Assembly (NCBI GenBank): GCA_022843925.1
Contig: JALHMS010000004.1
Location: 173,086 to 237,085, forward strand
Direction: 5' to 3'
DNA from: Burkholderiales bacterium
GTDB lineage: Bacteria; Pseudomonadota; Gammaproteobacteria; Burkholderiales; Ga0077523
DNA length: 64,000 bases
In this document: one piece after another, positions 24,038 through 33,026 of the stretch
How the letters are laid out: each line of letters begins with the position of its first letter
How positions within the stretch are numbered: the first letter of the stretch is position 1
The notes under the pieces: model-generated
Databases searched by the model: none
The model's input: only the letters and a program-made list of their open reading frames with translations
Told to the model about the DNA's origin: nothing
Made by a program: the position numbers and the translations under genes

Positions 24038-26131
24038 ATGCATCGACCCCGCTGGCCGCAGCCACGGCGCCGCACTGTTGCCCTCCTTTCGTTGCTGATG
24101 GCGCCATCTCTCCAGGCGCACCAGGACGTGAAGGCACCTTCCGTGAACGTGATCGGTCACTACGAGACGGCGGTCGGCAGCTCCGATGCCGCGAGCGAGG
24201 GCGGCGTCACTTCGAAGCGGATCGAGACCCGGCCGCTGCTGCGCACCGGTGAGGTGATCGAACTGGTGCCGGGGATGATCGTCACGCAGCACAGCGGCGA
24301 CGGGAAGGCCAACCAGTACTTCCTGCGCGGCTACAACCTCGACCACGGCACCGACTTCGCGATCTGGGTCGACGGCATGCCGGTCAACATGCCCACCCAC
24401 GGCCACGGCCAGGGCTATGCCGACATCAACTTCATGATCCCGGAGCTGATCTCGAAACTGGGCTTCCGCAAGGGGCCGTACTACGCGGAGGAGGGCGACT
24501 TCTCCTCGGCAGGCGTTGCGCGCATCCGCTATTTCGACAAGCTGCCGGCGAGCATCGCGAACGTGACGCTCGGATCGAACAACTTCAAGCGCGGCGTGTT
24601 CGCGAACTCTTCCGATCTCGGGCCCGGGACCCTGCTGTATGCGCTCGAGGCGGCGACGGCGAACGGCCCGTGGGATCTCGAACAGAAGCTGAAGAAGCTG
24701 AACGGTGTCCTGCGCTACACGCGGGGCACCGAACGGGAAGGCTTCAACGTCGCGCTGATGGGCTACGACTCGCAGTGGAACGCCACCGACCAGATTCCGC
24801 AGCGTGCCGTCGACCAGGGGTTGATCGGTCGCTACGGGAATCTCGATCCGACGAATGGCGGCAGGACCTCGCGCTACAGCCTGTCGTTCTCGGGGCGCAC
24901 GCCGTGGCGCAGCGGCGGGCTGCAGGCCGATGTCTACATGATCCGGTACGCGCTCGACCTCTGGTCCAACTTCACCTACTTCCTCGACAACCCCGTCAAC
25001 GGCGATCAGTTCCAGCAGTCCGATCGGCGCACGGTCTACGGCTTCAACCCGAGCTACGCCTTCGCGACGCCGTTCGCCGGTCTCGACAGCATCACGACGG
25101 TCGGCATGCAGACGCGCCATGACGCCATCGATCGCGTGGGCCTGTACAGCACGGAGGCGCGACAGCTGCTCTCGACCACCCGCCAGGACAAGGTGAGCCA
25201 GACCAGCATCGGGCTCTACGTGCAGAACTCGACGCAGTGGTTGCCCTGGTTCCGCACACTGCTGGGCGCGCGTACCGACCACTATCGCTTCGACGTGAAC
25301 AGCAACATCGCGGACAACTCTGGCAAGCGCACGGACACGATGGTGTCGCCCAAGATGTCGCTCATCTTCGGCCCGTGGGCGAAGACGGAATTCTTCGTCA
25401 ATGCCGGCCGGGGTTTCCACAGCAACGACGCCCGCGGCACCACGATTCGCGTCGACCCCACCAATACGTCGCTGCCGGTCGATCGCGTGAATCCGCTCGT
25501 GCGTACCCGGGGCGCCGAGCTTGGAATGCGCACGGAGATCATCGACAACATCCAGAGTTCGATCGCCTTTTGGACGCTCAAGCAGGATTCCGAGCTGCTG
25601 TTCATCGGCGACGCCGGCACGACGGAAGCGAGCCGCCCCAGCCAGCGCACCGGGATCGAGTGGATCAACTACGCGCGCCCGACGGAATGGCTGCTGATCG
25701 ATGCCGAACTGTCCGTCACGCGGGCGCGGTTCTCTAACGATGATCCGGCGGGGAACCGCATCCCCGGCGCGGTGGATCGCGTGGCCACGCTGGGCTTCAC
25801 GGTCGACGGTCTCGGCCCGTGGTTCGGTGCGCTGCAGTTCCGCCATTTCGGACCCCGCCCGCTCATCGAGGACAACTCGGTGCGATCGCAGTCCACCACG
25901 GTCGCCAACCTGCGCACCGGCTACCAGATCGACAAGAACCTGCGCGTGCACCTCGACATCCTGAACCTGCTCAACAGCCGGCGCGACGACATCACGTACT
26001 ACTACGCTTCGTGCATGCGGAACGAGGTGGGCGTGCTGCCGGAATGCTCCGGCGGTGATGGTGTGAACGATCGCCATTTCCACCCGGTGGAGTCGCGCCA
26101 GCTCCGGGTGTCGTTGATCGGGCGCTTCTGA
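24038..26131 (+). CDS. TonB-dependent receptor, probable nickel/cobalt chelate uptake
   Basis: A 697-residue outer-membrane receptor. It has a short signal peptide ending SLQA, then a TonB-box-like segment (PSVNVIGHYETAVG). The plug includes QYFLRGYNLDHGTDFAIWVDG and a histidine-bearing loop NMPTHGHGQGYADINFMIPE. The barrel ends LRVSLIGRF with a terminal Phe. The plug type (NLDHGTDFA, HGHGQGYAD) is distinct from the iron receptors earlier in the window. Divergence from nikR with a NikR-like site between them suggests nickel regulation and hence nickel or cobalt as cargo. No inner-membrane Ni permease gene is visible here. The function is inferred from context. Confidence 0.75.
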   Translation: MHRPRWPQPRRRTVALLSLLMAPSLQAHQDVKAPSVNVIGHYETAVGSSDAASEGGVTSKRIETRPLLRTGEVIELVPGMIVTQHSGDGKANQYFLRGYNLDHGTDFAIWVDGMPVNMPTHGHGQGYADINFMIPELISKLGFRKGPYYAEEGDFSSAGVARIRYFDKLPASIANVTLGSNNFKRGVFANSSDLGPGTLLYALEAATANGPWDLEQKLKKLNGVLRYTRGTEREGFNVALMGYDSQWNATDQIPQRAVDQGLIGRYGNLDPTNGGRTSRYSLSFSGRTPWRSGGLQADVYMIRYALDLWSNFTYFLDNPVNGDQFQQSDRRTVYGFNPSYAFATPFAGLDSITTVGMQTRHDAIDRVGLYSTEARQLLSTTRQDKVSQTSIGLYVQNSTQWLPWFRTLLGARTDHYRFDVNSNIADNSGKRTDTMVSPKMSLIFGPWAKTEFFVNAGRGFHSNDARGTTIRVDPTNTSLPVDRVNPLVRTRGAELGMRTEIIDNIQSSIAFWTLKQDSELLFIGDAGTTEASRPSQRTGIEWINYARPTEWLLIDAELSVTRARFSNDDPAGNRIPGAVDRVATLGFTVDGLGPWFGALQFRHFGPRPLIEDNSVRSQSTTVANLRTGYQIDKNLRVHLDILNLLNSRRDDITYYYASCMRNEVGVLPECSGGDGVNDRHFHPVESRQLRVSLIGRF

Positions 26132-26143
26132 TCCGCGCGATGT

Positions 26144-27295
26144 TCAGCGATGGGCGAGCGCCCGCGCCATGCGCGTGAGCGCCTCGTCGAGCATCGCGGG
26201 CGGGCAGGCGAAGTTGAGGCGCACGAAGCCCGGCGCGCCGAAGTCCGCACCGTCGTACAGCCCGACGCCGGCCGCTTCGAACGCGGCGAGCGGGTTCGCG
26301 AGTCCGCAGCCGCGGCAGTCGATCCAGGCGAGATACGTCGCTTCGAGGGTCGCCATGCGCAGGCCCGGCATGGCGGCGATCCGCGCCTGCACCGTCTGCA
26401 GATTGGTCCGCAGGGCGTCCACGAGCGCGAGGCGCCAGGGCTCCCCGTCCCGGTACGCCGCGTACGTGGCGCGGACACCGAATCCGATCGGACGGTGGAT
26501 CAGACCTTTCATCACCCGGTGGATCCGGCGCCGCAACTCCGGGTCTGCCACGATGGCGAAGGCCGTGCCGAGGCCCGGCAGGTTGAAGGTCTTCGAGGCG
26601 GCCATCAGCGTGATGGTGCGGCGTGCGGCATCCTCGCCCAACGAGGCGAACGGCACGTGGCGACGGTCCGGATCGAGGACGAGCCCGCAATGGATCTCGT
26701 CCGAGCACACGACGAGATCGCGCCTCCCGCACACCTCGGCGAGCGCAGTCAGTTCCTCGCGCGTGTAGACGCGCCCGACCGGGTTGTGCGGATTGCACAG
26801 CAGGAAGAGCCGGCTGCGTGGCCCGACGGCGGCATCGAGTGACTCGGCCGGGAAGGTCCAGTAGCCGGCGGTCTCCGTCAGCGGTACGCGAACGCATCGT
26901 CGCTCCGCATTCACCGGTGCCGACAGGAAGGGCGGGTAGATCGGCACGCCGGTCAGCACGTCGTCCCCGGGTTCGCCCACCGCGCGGCACACGATGTTGA
27001 GACCTGACACCAGCCCCGGCATCCAGACGAACCACTCCGGCAGCGGCGCCCAGCCGTACGAGGCGTCCAGTCGCGCGACGATCGTCTCGATGACCTCGGG
27101 CCCCGGTTCGACGTAGCCGAAGATGCCGTGCGCCACGCCTTCGTGCAGGTTCGCGATCACCTCGGGCGCCGTGCGGTAGTCCATGTCGGCCACCCACATC
27201 GGGATCACGTCGCGGCCGGCGAAGCGGTCCCATTTGAGGCTCCACGTGCCGTGGCGATCGATGGGGGAGGTGAAGTCGTAGTGCGGATCGCTCAC
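26144..27295 (-). CDS. PatB/MalY-type PLP-dependent C-S lyase or aminotransferase
   Basis: A 383-residue fold-type I PLP enzyme of the MalY/PatB group, which cleaves cystathionine or cysteine-like C-S bonds. Evidence: the N-terminal DFTSPIDRHGTWSLKWD and PMWVADMDYRTAPEV, CNPHNPVGRVYTREEL, the PLP lysine in AASKTFNLPGL, and the C-terminal VRLNFACPPAMLDEALTRM. I use the GTG at 27295 (SDPHYDF...) behind AGGAGTCCACC, which leaves 13 bases to the mfd stop. The much longer frame upstream overlaps mfd and is not coding. Convergent with the nickel receptor, with 12 bases between stops. Confidence 0.88.
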   Translation of the reverse strand: MSDPHYDFTSPIDRHGTWSLKWDRFAGRDVIPMWVADMDYRTAPEVIANLHEGVAHGIFGYVEPGPEVIETIVARLDASYGWAPLPEWFVWMPGLVSGLNIVCRAVGEPGDDVLTGVPIYPPFLSAPVNAERRCVRVPLTETAGYWTFPAESLDAAVGPRSRLFLLCNPHNPVGRVYTREELTALAEVCGRRDLVVCSDEIHCGLVLDPDRRHVPFASLGEDAARRTITLMAASKTFNLPGLGTAFAIVADPELRRRIHRVMKGLIHRPIGFGVRATYAAYRDGEPWRLALVDALRTNLQTVQARIAAMPGLRMATLEATYLAWIDCRGCGLANPLAAFEAAGVGLYDGADFGAPGFVRLNFACPPAMLDEALTRMARALAHR

Positions 27296-27308
27296 GGTGG
27301 ACTCCTGT

Positions 27309-30300
27309 TCATCGGCGGTTCGGGACAGCGGGGGGCGGCGGCCGGGCTTCCACCGGTGCGGCGAGGTCCTTGAGGATCTCGCGCACGCGCACCACACGCA
27401 TCGCGACCTCGGAGAGCTTCGTCTCGATGCGCAGCTTCTCCGGCCCGGCGAGTTTCCAACCCTTGCGGGTCTGCACGAGCTGGATGATGCGTGCGGGTTC
27501 GACGGGCGGATTCGGCTTGAAGCCGAGCACGATGGCTTCGGGCGAAGCATCGATGCGGATGATCCCGAGCGGCGCGGAGAGGATCCGCAGACGATGGGTC
27601 TCGACCATCGCGCGCGCGGCATCGGGCAGGCGGCCGAAACGATCGACCAGTTCCTCGGTCATCTTCTCGAGGTGATCGGCCGTCTCGCAGCTCGCGAGCC
27701 GTTTGTACAGCACCAGCCGCTCGTGGATGTCGGGGCAATAGTCCTCGGGCAGCAGCGCGGAGGTGTGCAGGTTGATCTCGATCGTCGCGTTGAGCGGCCC
27801 TTCGAGATCGGGTTCCTTGCCGGCCTTCAGCGAACGCACCGCGTGGTTCAGCAGGTCGATGTAGAGACTGAAGCCGATCTCCTGCAGCTCGCCGCTCTGC
27901 GATTCGCCGAGAACCTCGCCGGCACCGCGGATCTCGAGATCGTGCATCGCGAGGTAGAAGCCGGCGCCCAGCTCTTCCATCATCTGGATCGCTTCGAGGC
28001 GCTTGCGGGCCTGGGCGGTCAGCGCGTCGGTGTCGGGGGTCAGGAGGTAGGCGTACGCCTGGTGGTGCGAGCGACCGACGCGACCGCGCAGCTGGTGCAG
28101 CTGCGCGAGCCCGAAGCGGTCGGCGCGGTTGATGATGATCGTGTTGGCGGTGGGCACGTCGATGCCCGTCTCGATGATCGTCGTGCACAGGAGTACGTTG
28201 AACCGCGCCTGGTAGAAGTCGCGCATGGCGAGTTCCAGTTCGCGCTCCGGCATCTGGCCGTGCGCGACGCGGATGCGGGCCTCGGGCAGCAGGGCCGCGA
28301 GCTTCGCTTCCCAGTTGCCGATCGTTTCGACCTCGTTGTGGAGGAAGTACACCTGGCCGCCGCGCTTCAGTTCCCGCAGTACGGCCTCGCGCACCAGCCC
28401 TTCGGAGTAGCGCGAGACGAACGTCTTGATGGCGAGACGCTTCTGCGGGGCCGTCGCGATCACCGAGAAATCGCGCAGGCCTTCGAGCGACATCGCGAGC
28501 GTGCGCGGGATCGGCGTCGCGGTGAGCGTCAGGACGTCGACCTCGGCGCGGAGCTGCTTCAGCAACTCCTTCTGCCGCACGCCGAACCGATGCTCCTCGT
28601 CGATGATGACGAGGCCGAGGTTCTTGAAGCGGACATCCTTCGAGAGCAGCTTGTGCGTGCCGATCGCGATGTCGACCGAGCCTTCCTCGATGCCCTTCAG
28701 CGCCGCGACCGTCTCCTTCGACGTGCGGAACCGCGACAGTTCCACGAGCCGCACGGGCCACTCGGCGAACCGGTCCGAGAAGTTGTGGAAGTGCTGTTCC
28801 GCGAGCAGCGTCGTGGGCACCAGGACGGCCACCTGCTTGCCGTCGGCCACCGCCACGAATGCGGCGCGCAGCGCGACCTCGGTCTTGCCGAAGCCCACGT
28901 CCCCGCAGATGAGGCGGTCCATCGGCTTTCCGGACTGCAGATCCTCGATCACCGACTGGATGGCGAGCGCCTGATCCGCGGTCTCCTCGAAGGCGAAACC
29001 GGCGCGGAACGCTTCGTAGTCGTGGTGCTTCAGCGTGAACGCGTGGCCCTGTCTGGCAGCACGCTTCGCGTAGAGGTGGAGGAGTTCGGCAGCCGTGTCG
29101 CGCACCTGCTTCGCGGCGCGCTTGCGGGCCTTCTGCCAGTCGCCGCTGCCGAGTTTGTGGAGGCCCACGGACTCCGGCGAGGCACCCGCGTATCGGCTGA
29201 TGGCCTGCAGCTGCGAGACCGGTACGTACAGCTTGTCCCCGCCGTCGTACTCGAGATGCAGGAACTCCGCGGGGCCGTCGCCGAGATCCATCGACACGAG
29301 CCCGAGATAGCGTCCGATGCCATGGGCCTCGTGCACGACCGGATCGCCGACCTTCACCTCGGACAGATCGCGCAGCACGTTCTCGGCGGAGGTGCGCCGT
29401 TCGCGGTCGCGGCCGTGGCGCGCTCGTGGCGTCGCTGCGTACAGCTCGGTCTCGGTGATGATCGCCACGCCGGTGTCCGGCAGCAGGAACCCGTCGTACA
29501 TCGGCGCCACGGCGAGGGACAGCTTCGCGTCGCCGGCGACGAACTGCGCGAAGTCGTCGACCGGCGTCGGTGCGAGTTCGTAGTCGGTCAGGAACTCCAT
29601 CATCGTCTCGCGCCGGCCGAGGCTCTCCGCCGCCAGCAGCACGCGGCCGTCGAAGGTCGCGACGAAGCGGCGCAGCGCATCGATCGGGTCGGTCGCGCGG
29701 CGGTCGACGGCAAGCGGCGGCAGCGCGATGGCCGTCTTCCCGGTCGACCGGCCGTTGCCGGCGCGGACCAGTTCGATCCGCGAGAACGGCTTCACGGCAC
29801 CGAAGAACTCGTCCTCTCGGAGGTACAGGTCGGCGGGCGGAAGCAGCGGCTGGTTCGCGTCGCCGCGCAGCAGGTCGTAGCGCGACTGCGTGTCGCGCCA
29901 GAACTGCGCGGTCGCCTCGGCCACGCCGTCGTGCATGACCACGAGGGCGCCCTCGGGCAGGTAGTCCGACAGGACGGCGGTGTCGTCGAAGAAGAGCGGC
30001 AGGTAGTACTCGACGCCCGCCGGGATCACGCCGTTGCCCATGTCCTTGTAGACGCGCCGCTTGGAAGGGTCGCCCTCGAACTCCTCGCGGAACCGTCGGC
30101 GGAACTGGGTGCGGCCGGCCTCGTCGACGGGAAATTCCCGCGCCGGCAGGAGCCGGACTTCGGCGACCTGGTAGATGCTCCGTTGCGTGTCGACGTCGAA
30201 CGTGCGGATCGATTCGATCTCGTCGTCGAAGAGATCGATCCGGTAGGGCACGACGGAGCCCATCGGGAAGAGGTCGATCAGGCCGCCGCGATAGCTGTAC

Positions 30301-30773
30301 TCGCCCGGGGCCACGACCTGCGAGACGTTCGTGTACCCCGCCATCGTGAGCTGCTCGCGGAAGGTCTCGGGATCCAGCTTCTCGCCCTGTCTGAAGAAGA
30401 ACGTGTATGCCGACAGGTAGCTTCGCGGCGGGAGCCGCATGAGTGCCGTGGTCACGGGGACGATCACGACGTCGACGCCATCGTGGCTCATGAGGTGCAA
30501 GGTCTCGAGCCGCTCCGACACGAGGTCCTGGTGCGGCGAGAAGTGATCGTAGGGCAGCGTCTCCCAGTCCGGCAGCAGGTGCACGCGCAGCGTGGGGGCG
30601 AACCAGCGGACCTCGGCGAGGAGGCGTTGCGCATCGGTCGCGGTGGCGGTGACCACGGCCACCGGCTTGTGGGTCGCGGCGAGGCCGGCGATGGCGAGGG
30701 CATCGGCCGAGCCGGGCATCGGATCGGCGACGTGACGTTGGCCCCGGGGCGGGACGGATGGGACGAGCAGCAT
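27309..30773 (-). CDS. mfd: Mfd, transcription-repair coupling factor
   Basis: A 1154-residue SF2 translocase that removes stalled RNA polymerase and recruits UvrA. An N-terminal UvrB-like module is followed by the RNA-polymerase-interaction domain (DPVVHEAHGIGRYLGL, FLHLEYDGGDKLYVPV), helicase motif I GDVGFGKTEVALR, motif II DEEHRFGV, TRG-type motif GQMPERELE, and the C-terminal UvrA-binding domain. The length matches E. coli Mfd (1148). I chose ATG 30773 (MLLVPSVPPRG) because a TATAAT element sits 29 bases upstream, inside the longer frame, which would otherwise add 31 low-complexity residues. Confidence 0.94.
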   Translation of the reverse strand: MLLVPSVPPRGQRHVADPMPGSADALAIAGLAATHKPVAVVTATATDAQRLLAEVRWFAPTLRVHLLPDWETLPYDHFSPHQDLVSERLETLHLMSHDGVDVVIVPVTTALMRLPPRSYLSAYTFFFRQGEKLDPETFREQLTMAGYTNVSQVVAPGEYSYRGGLIDLFPMGSVVPYRIDLFDDEIESIRTFDVDTQRSIYQVAEVRLLPAREFPVDEAGRTQFRRRFREEFEGDPSKRRVYKDMGNGVIPAGVEYYLPLFFDDTAVLSDYLPEGALVVMHDGVAEATAQFWRDTQSRYDLLRGDANQPLLPPADLYLREDEFFGAVKPFSRIELVRAGNGRSTGKTAIALPPLAVDRRATDPIDALRRFVATFDGRVLLAAESLGRRETMMEFLTDYELAPTPVDDFAQFVAGDAKLSLAVAPMYDGFLLPDTGVAIITETELYAATPRARHGRDRERRTSAENVLRDLSEVKVGDPVVHEAHGIGRYLGLVSMDLGDGPAEFLHLEYDGGDKLYVPVSQLQAISRYAGASPESVGLHKLGSGDWQKARKRAAKQVRDTAAELLHLYAKRAARQGHAFTLKHHDYEAFRAGFAFEETADQALAIQSVIEDLQSGKPMDRLICGDVGFGKTEVALRAAFVAVADGKQVAVLVPTTLLAEQHFHNFSDRFAEWPVRLVELSRFRTSKETVAALKGIEEGSVDIAIGTHKLLSKDVRFKNLGLVIIDEEHRFGVRQKELLKQLRAEVDVLTLTATPIPRTLAMSLEGLRDFSVIATAPQKRLAIKTFVSRYSEGLVREAVLRELKRGGQVYFLHNEVETIGNWEAKLAALLPEARIRVAHGQMPERELELAMRDFYQARFNVLLCTTIIETGIDVPTANTIIINRADRFGLAQLHQLRGRVGRSHHQAYAYLLTPDTDALTAQARKRLEAIQMMEELGAGFYLAMHDLEIRGAGEVLGESQSGELQEIGFSLYIDLLNHAVRSLKAGKEPDLEGPLNATIEINLHTSALLPEDYCPDIHERLVLYKRLASCETADHLEKMTEELVDRFGRLPDAARAMVETHRLRILSAPLGIIRIDASPEAIVLGFKPNPPVEPARIIQLVQTRKGWKLAGPEKLRIETKLSEVAMRVVRVREILKDLAAPVEARPPPPAVPNRR

Positions 30774-30801
30774 GGGGACCGGACGGGCGGATCGGGCGCG
30801 G

Positions 30802-30807
30802 ATTATA
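30802..30807 (-). promoter_or_regulatory. -10 element (TATAAT) for mfd
   Basis: CTATAATCC on the minus strand, 29 bases before the chosen mfd ATG. It fixes the start choice, since the longer reading would begin upstream of the promoter. Confidence 0.55.
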
Positions 30808-30982
30808 GAGCGGTGCCCCGGCGCCGCGGCTGCGCATGCGCTGCCGATCCTGCCTCGACGCATCACCGTGGAGCGGGTAAGGTCCCGGCGGCCATGGGCG
30901 AATCGGTCGATGGCAGGGCAAGCCCGGCGGGCCGCTCGCGCGACGTCCGACCAGACGACAACTTCAGAGAGGAGCAGATCGC

Positions 30983-31771
30983 ATGACCCAGGACCCGCTG
31001 TTTTCCGTCGAAGGCCAGGTGGTGCTCGCCATCGGGGCGAGCCGGGGTATCGGCAAGGCGCTCGCTGCCGGCTTCGCCGATCGCGGTGCCCGCGTCGTCA
31101 TCGCCGGGCGCGAGCAGGGGACCATCGATGCGACGGCGCGGGAACTGTCGAAGCACGGCGTGGCCGAGGCCCGTGTGTGCGACGTCTCGAAGGCCGGGGA
31201 CGTCACGGCCCTCGTGCAGCGCGTGATGGCCGATCACGGTCGCGTCGACACTTTGCTGAACGTGGCCGGCATGAACATCCGCAAGCGGGTCGAGAACTAC
31301 ACGATGGACGAGTACGACCGCATCATCGACACCAACCTGCGCGGGCTCTTCATGGCCGCGCAGGCCGTGGGGCGGTGCATGCTGGGCCAGGGCGGCGGCT
31401 CGATCGTGAACATCGATTCCCTGAACACCTATGCCCCGCTCACGGGGGTCACGCCCTACGCGATGAGCAAGGCGGGGCTGTCGATGATGACCCGCGGCAT
31501 GGCGCAGGAGTGGGGGCCGCGGGGCGTGCGCGTGAACGCGATCGCCCCTGGGTTCTTCCCGACCGATCTATCCAAGAAGCTGTGGGCGGAGCCGCGCATG
31601 AAGGAGTGGGCCGACCAGGTAACGCCGCTGCGGCGGCTGGGTGACACCGAGGAACTCGTGGGTGCCGCTCTCTTCCTCGCCTCGAAGGCGGCGTCGTACG
31701 TGACCGGGCAGGTGATCCGGGTCGACGGTGGCGTGAGTGCCGGGCTCAACTGGCCGATCCCGCTGGACTGA
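30983..31771 (+). CDS. Short-chain dehydrogenase/reductase
   Basis: A 262-residue classical SDR. The cofactor loop is AIGASRGIGKAL, where the usual first Thr of TGxxxGIG is replaced by Ile. An NVAGMN strand follows, then Ser in VNIDSLNTYAP and the catalytic YAMSKAG (Y-x3-K). The C-terminus has the frequent ASYVTGQVIRVDGG. It resembles gluconate 5-dehydrogenase-like and 3-oxoacyl-reductase-like SDRs, but the substrate cannot be assigned. ATG 30983 follows GAGAGGAGCAGATCGC. It is divergent from mfd and has no obvious functional partner. Confidence 0.88.
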   Translation: MTQDPLFSVEGQVVLAIGASRGIGKALAAGFADRGARVVIAGREQGTIDATARELSKHGVAEARVCDVSKAGDVTALVQRVMADHGRVDTLLNVAGMNIRKRVENYTMDEYDRIIDTNLRGLFMAAQAVGRCMLGQGGGSIVNIDSLNTYAPLTGVTPYAMSKAGLSMMTRGMAQEWGPRGVRVNAIAPGFFPTDLSKKLWAEPRMKEWADQVTPLRRLGDTEELVGAALFLASKAASYVTGQVIRVDGGVSAGLNWPIPLD

Positions 31772-31836
31772 TCCCGACCCCTGTGGTGTTCAGATCCCCA
31801 TTCCCATGCCGTTACGCGTGAGGTTTCAGACGAAAA

Positions 31837-31867
31837 TTCATTGACAACCTATTGACAGCGCAATGAA
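31837..31867 (+). promoter_or_regulatory. Promoter with inverted repeat ahead of the ParA gene
   Basis: Perfect 7-bp arms TTCATTG and CAATGAA separated by 17 bases. Two TTGACA -35-like hexamers (31841-31846 and 31852-31857) lie within the palindrome. A bound protein would cover the promoter, which fits autoregulation by ParA-type proteins; that link is inferred. Confidence 0.5.
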
Positions 31868-31914
31868 CATTCGACCTCTCGGGGTGCGGGTGACTTGCGG
31901 AGGGGCTGCCGGCC

Positions 31915-32679
31915 ATGGCCAAGATCGCGGTCTTCAACCAGAAGGGGGGCGTCGGCAAGACGACGACATCCCTCAATGTCTCGGCGGCACTCGCCCGTCG
32001 CGGCTTCCGCCCGCTGAGCATCGACCTCGATCCCCAGTCGCACCTGTCGCAGATCTGCGGTACGGCGGCCGACGCCGCGGATCAGAGCATCTTCTCCTTC
32101 TACGAACGCGCCCGCCCGCTCGGAGAACTGATCCGCGTCGGCAACGGTGGCTGGGAGGTCATCCCGGCTCACGTGGAATTGTCGAAGGTGGATTCCCAGT
32201 ACGGCAAGGGGCACAACGTCCTGAACCGGTTGAACTCGGGGATCCTCAAGGAGCAGTTGAACACCGGGCGCCCCATCGTCATCGACTGTTGCCCGCTGCT
32301 GGGCGTGCTGTCCCTCAACGCGATCTTCGCCGCCGACCGCATTCTGGTACCCGTCTCGGCCGACTACCTGGCTGTGAAGGGCGTGATGCAGGTCGAGCGG
32401 ACTTTGAAGGCCCTCGAACACGTGTTGCGGAAGCGGCTGCCGCGCCGGTACGTGATGACCCGGTTCGACGGGCGCCGGAAGATGTCGTGGGACATCTACA
32501 ACAGCATCACGGAACGCTTCGGTGACGAGCTCTGCGAGACCCGGATCAGCGAATCGGTGAGCGTCGCCGAGAGCCCGGCAGCGAATCAGGATGTCTTCAG
32601 TCACGCGCCGGGCAGCCGGGGTGCCAACGACTACGAGGCGCTGATCTCCGAACTGGAGTCCACCGGTTTCCTCTCCTGA
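31915..32679 (+). CDS. Solitary ParA-family ATPase
   Basis: A 254-residue deviant Walker-A ATPase: KGGVGKTT at residues 10-17, switch I DLDPQSHLSQICG, and the Walker B-like strand PIVIDCCPLLGVL, where the usual DxPP is replaced by DCCP. ParA proteins position DNA or protein cargo on the nucleoid or cell surface. No parB, parS cluster or replication gene is adjacent, so this is an orphan ParA, perhaps one that positions a protein complex. RBS GCGGAGGGGC precedes the ATG. The next gene on the opposite strand encodes a small unknown protein. Confidence 0.85.
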   Translation: MAKIAVFNQKGGVGKTTTSLNVSAALARRGFRPLSIDLDPQSHLSQICGTAADAADQSIFSFYERARPLGELIRVGNGGWEVIPAHVELSKVDSQYGKGHNVLNRLNSGILKEQLNTGRPIVIDCCPLLGVLSLNAIFAADRILVPVSADYLAVKGVMQVERTLKALEHVLRKRLPRRYVMTRFDGRRKMSWDIYNSITERFGDELCETRISESVSVAESPAANQDVFSHAPGSRGANDYEALISELESTGFLS

Positions 32680-32704
32680 TTCGTCTACCGAGGACGACAG
32701 GCGG

Positions 32705-32920
32705 TCAGTCCTGCCGGGAGATGAGCGAGATGATCCCGCCGAGGTCGAGGTTCTCCTCGCGACCGGTGCTCGGGGCGGACTCGCTGCATTCGAGGACCGT
32801 GCATCCCACGTACATCTGGAAGAGCTTGCGCTCGGCGTCCGCGCGATCCCTGCCCTGAATGAACAGCGCCTCGACCGTGAGACCGTTCTTCGTGCGGATC
32901 TTGAACTGGTACTTGATCAT
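32705..32920 (-). CDS. Small conserved-looking hypothetical protein
   Basis: A 71-residue protein, MIKYQFKIRTKNGLTVEALF then IQGRDRADAERKLFQMYVGC and a polar C-terminus. The pattern of alternating beta strands and one helix suggests a small single-domain fold. It has two Cys (TVLEC and VGC). A GGAGGGGGCG ribosome-binding site precedes the ATG, supporting translation. No family is recognised. It is convergent with parA (25 bases between stops). Confidence 0.65.
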   Translation of the reverse strand: MIKYQFKIRTKNGLTVEALFIQGRDRADAERKLFQMYVGCTVLECSESAPSTGREENLDLGGIISLISRQD

Positions 32921-33026
32921 CGCCCCCTCCCGCGAGTGCGCCCGAGGATACTCCGTGCGACGGGGGTGGAGATAGCATCCGACGACTCCGCCGTCGCGGA
33001 TTCCCGACGGCGCTCTGCGGGCACGC

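Noticed and set aside
23612-26083. 823-codon minus-strand frame opposite the nickel receptor
   Set aside because: It crosses nikR and the intergenic operator and lacks any family feature.
26144-27622. Long N-terminal extension of the PatB-like gene
   Set aside because: The extra 109 codons overlap mfd and are Arg/Ser-rich; a good GTG with ribosome-binding site at 27295 gives the family start.
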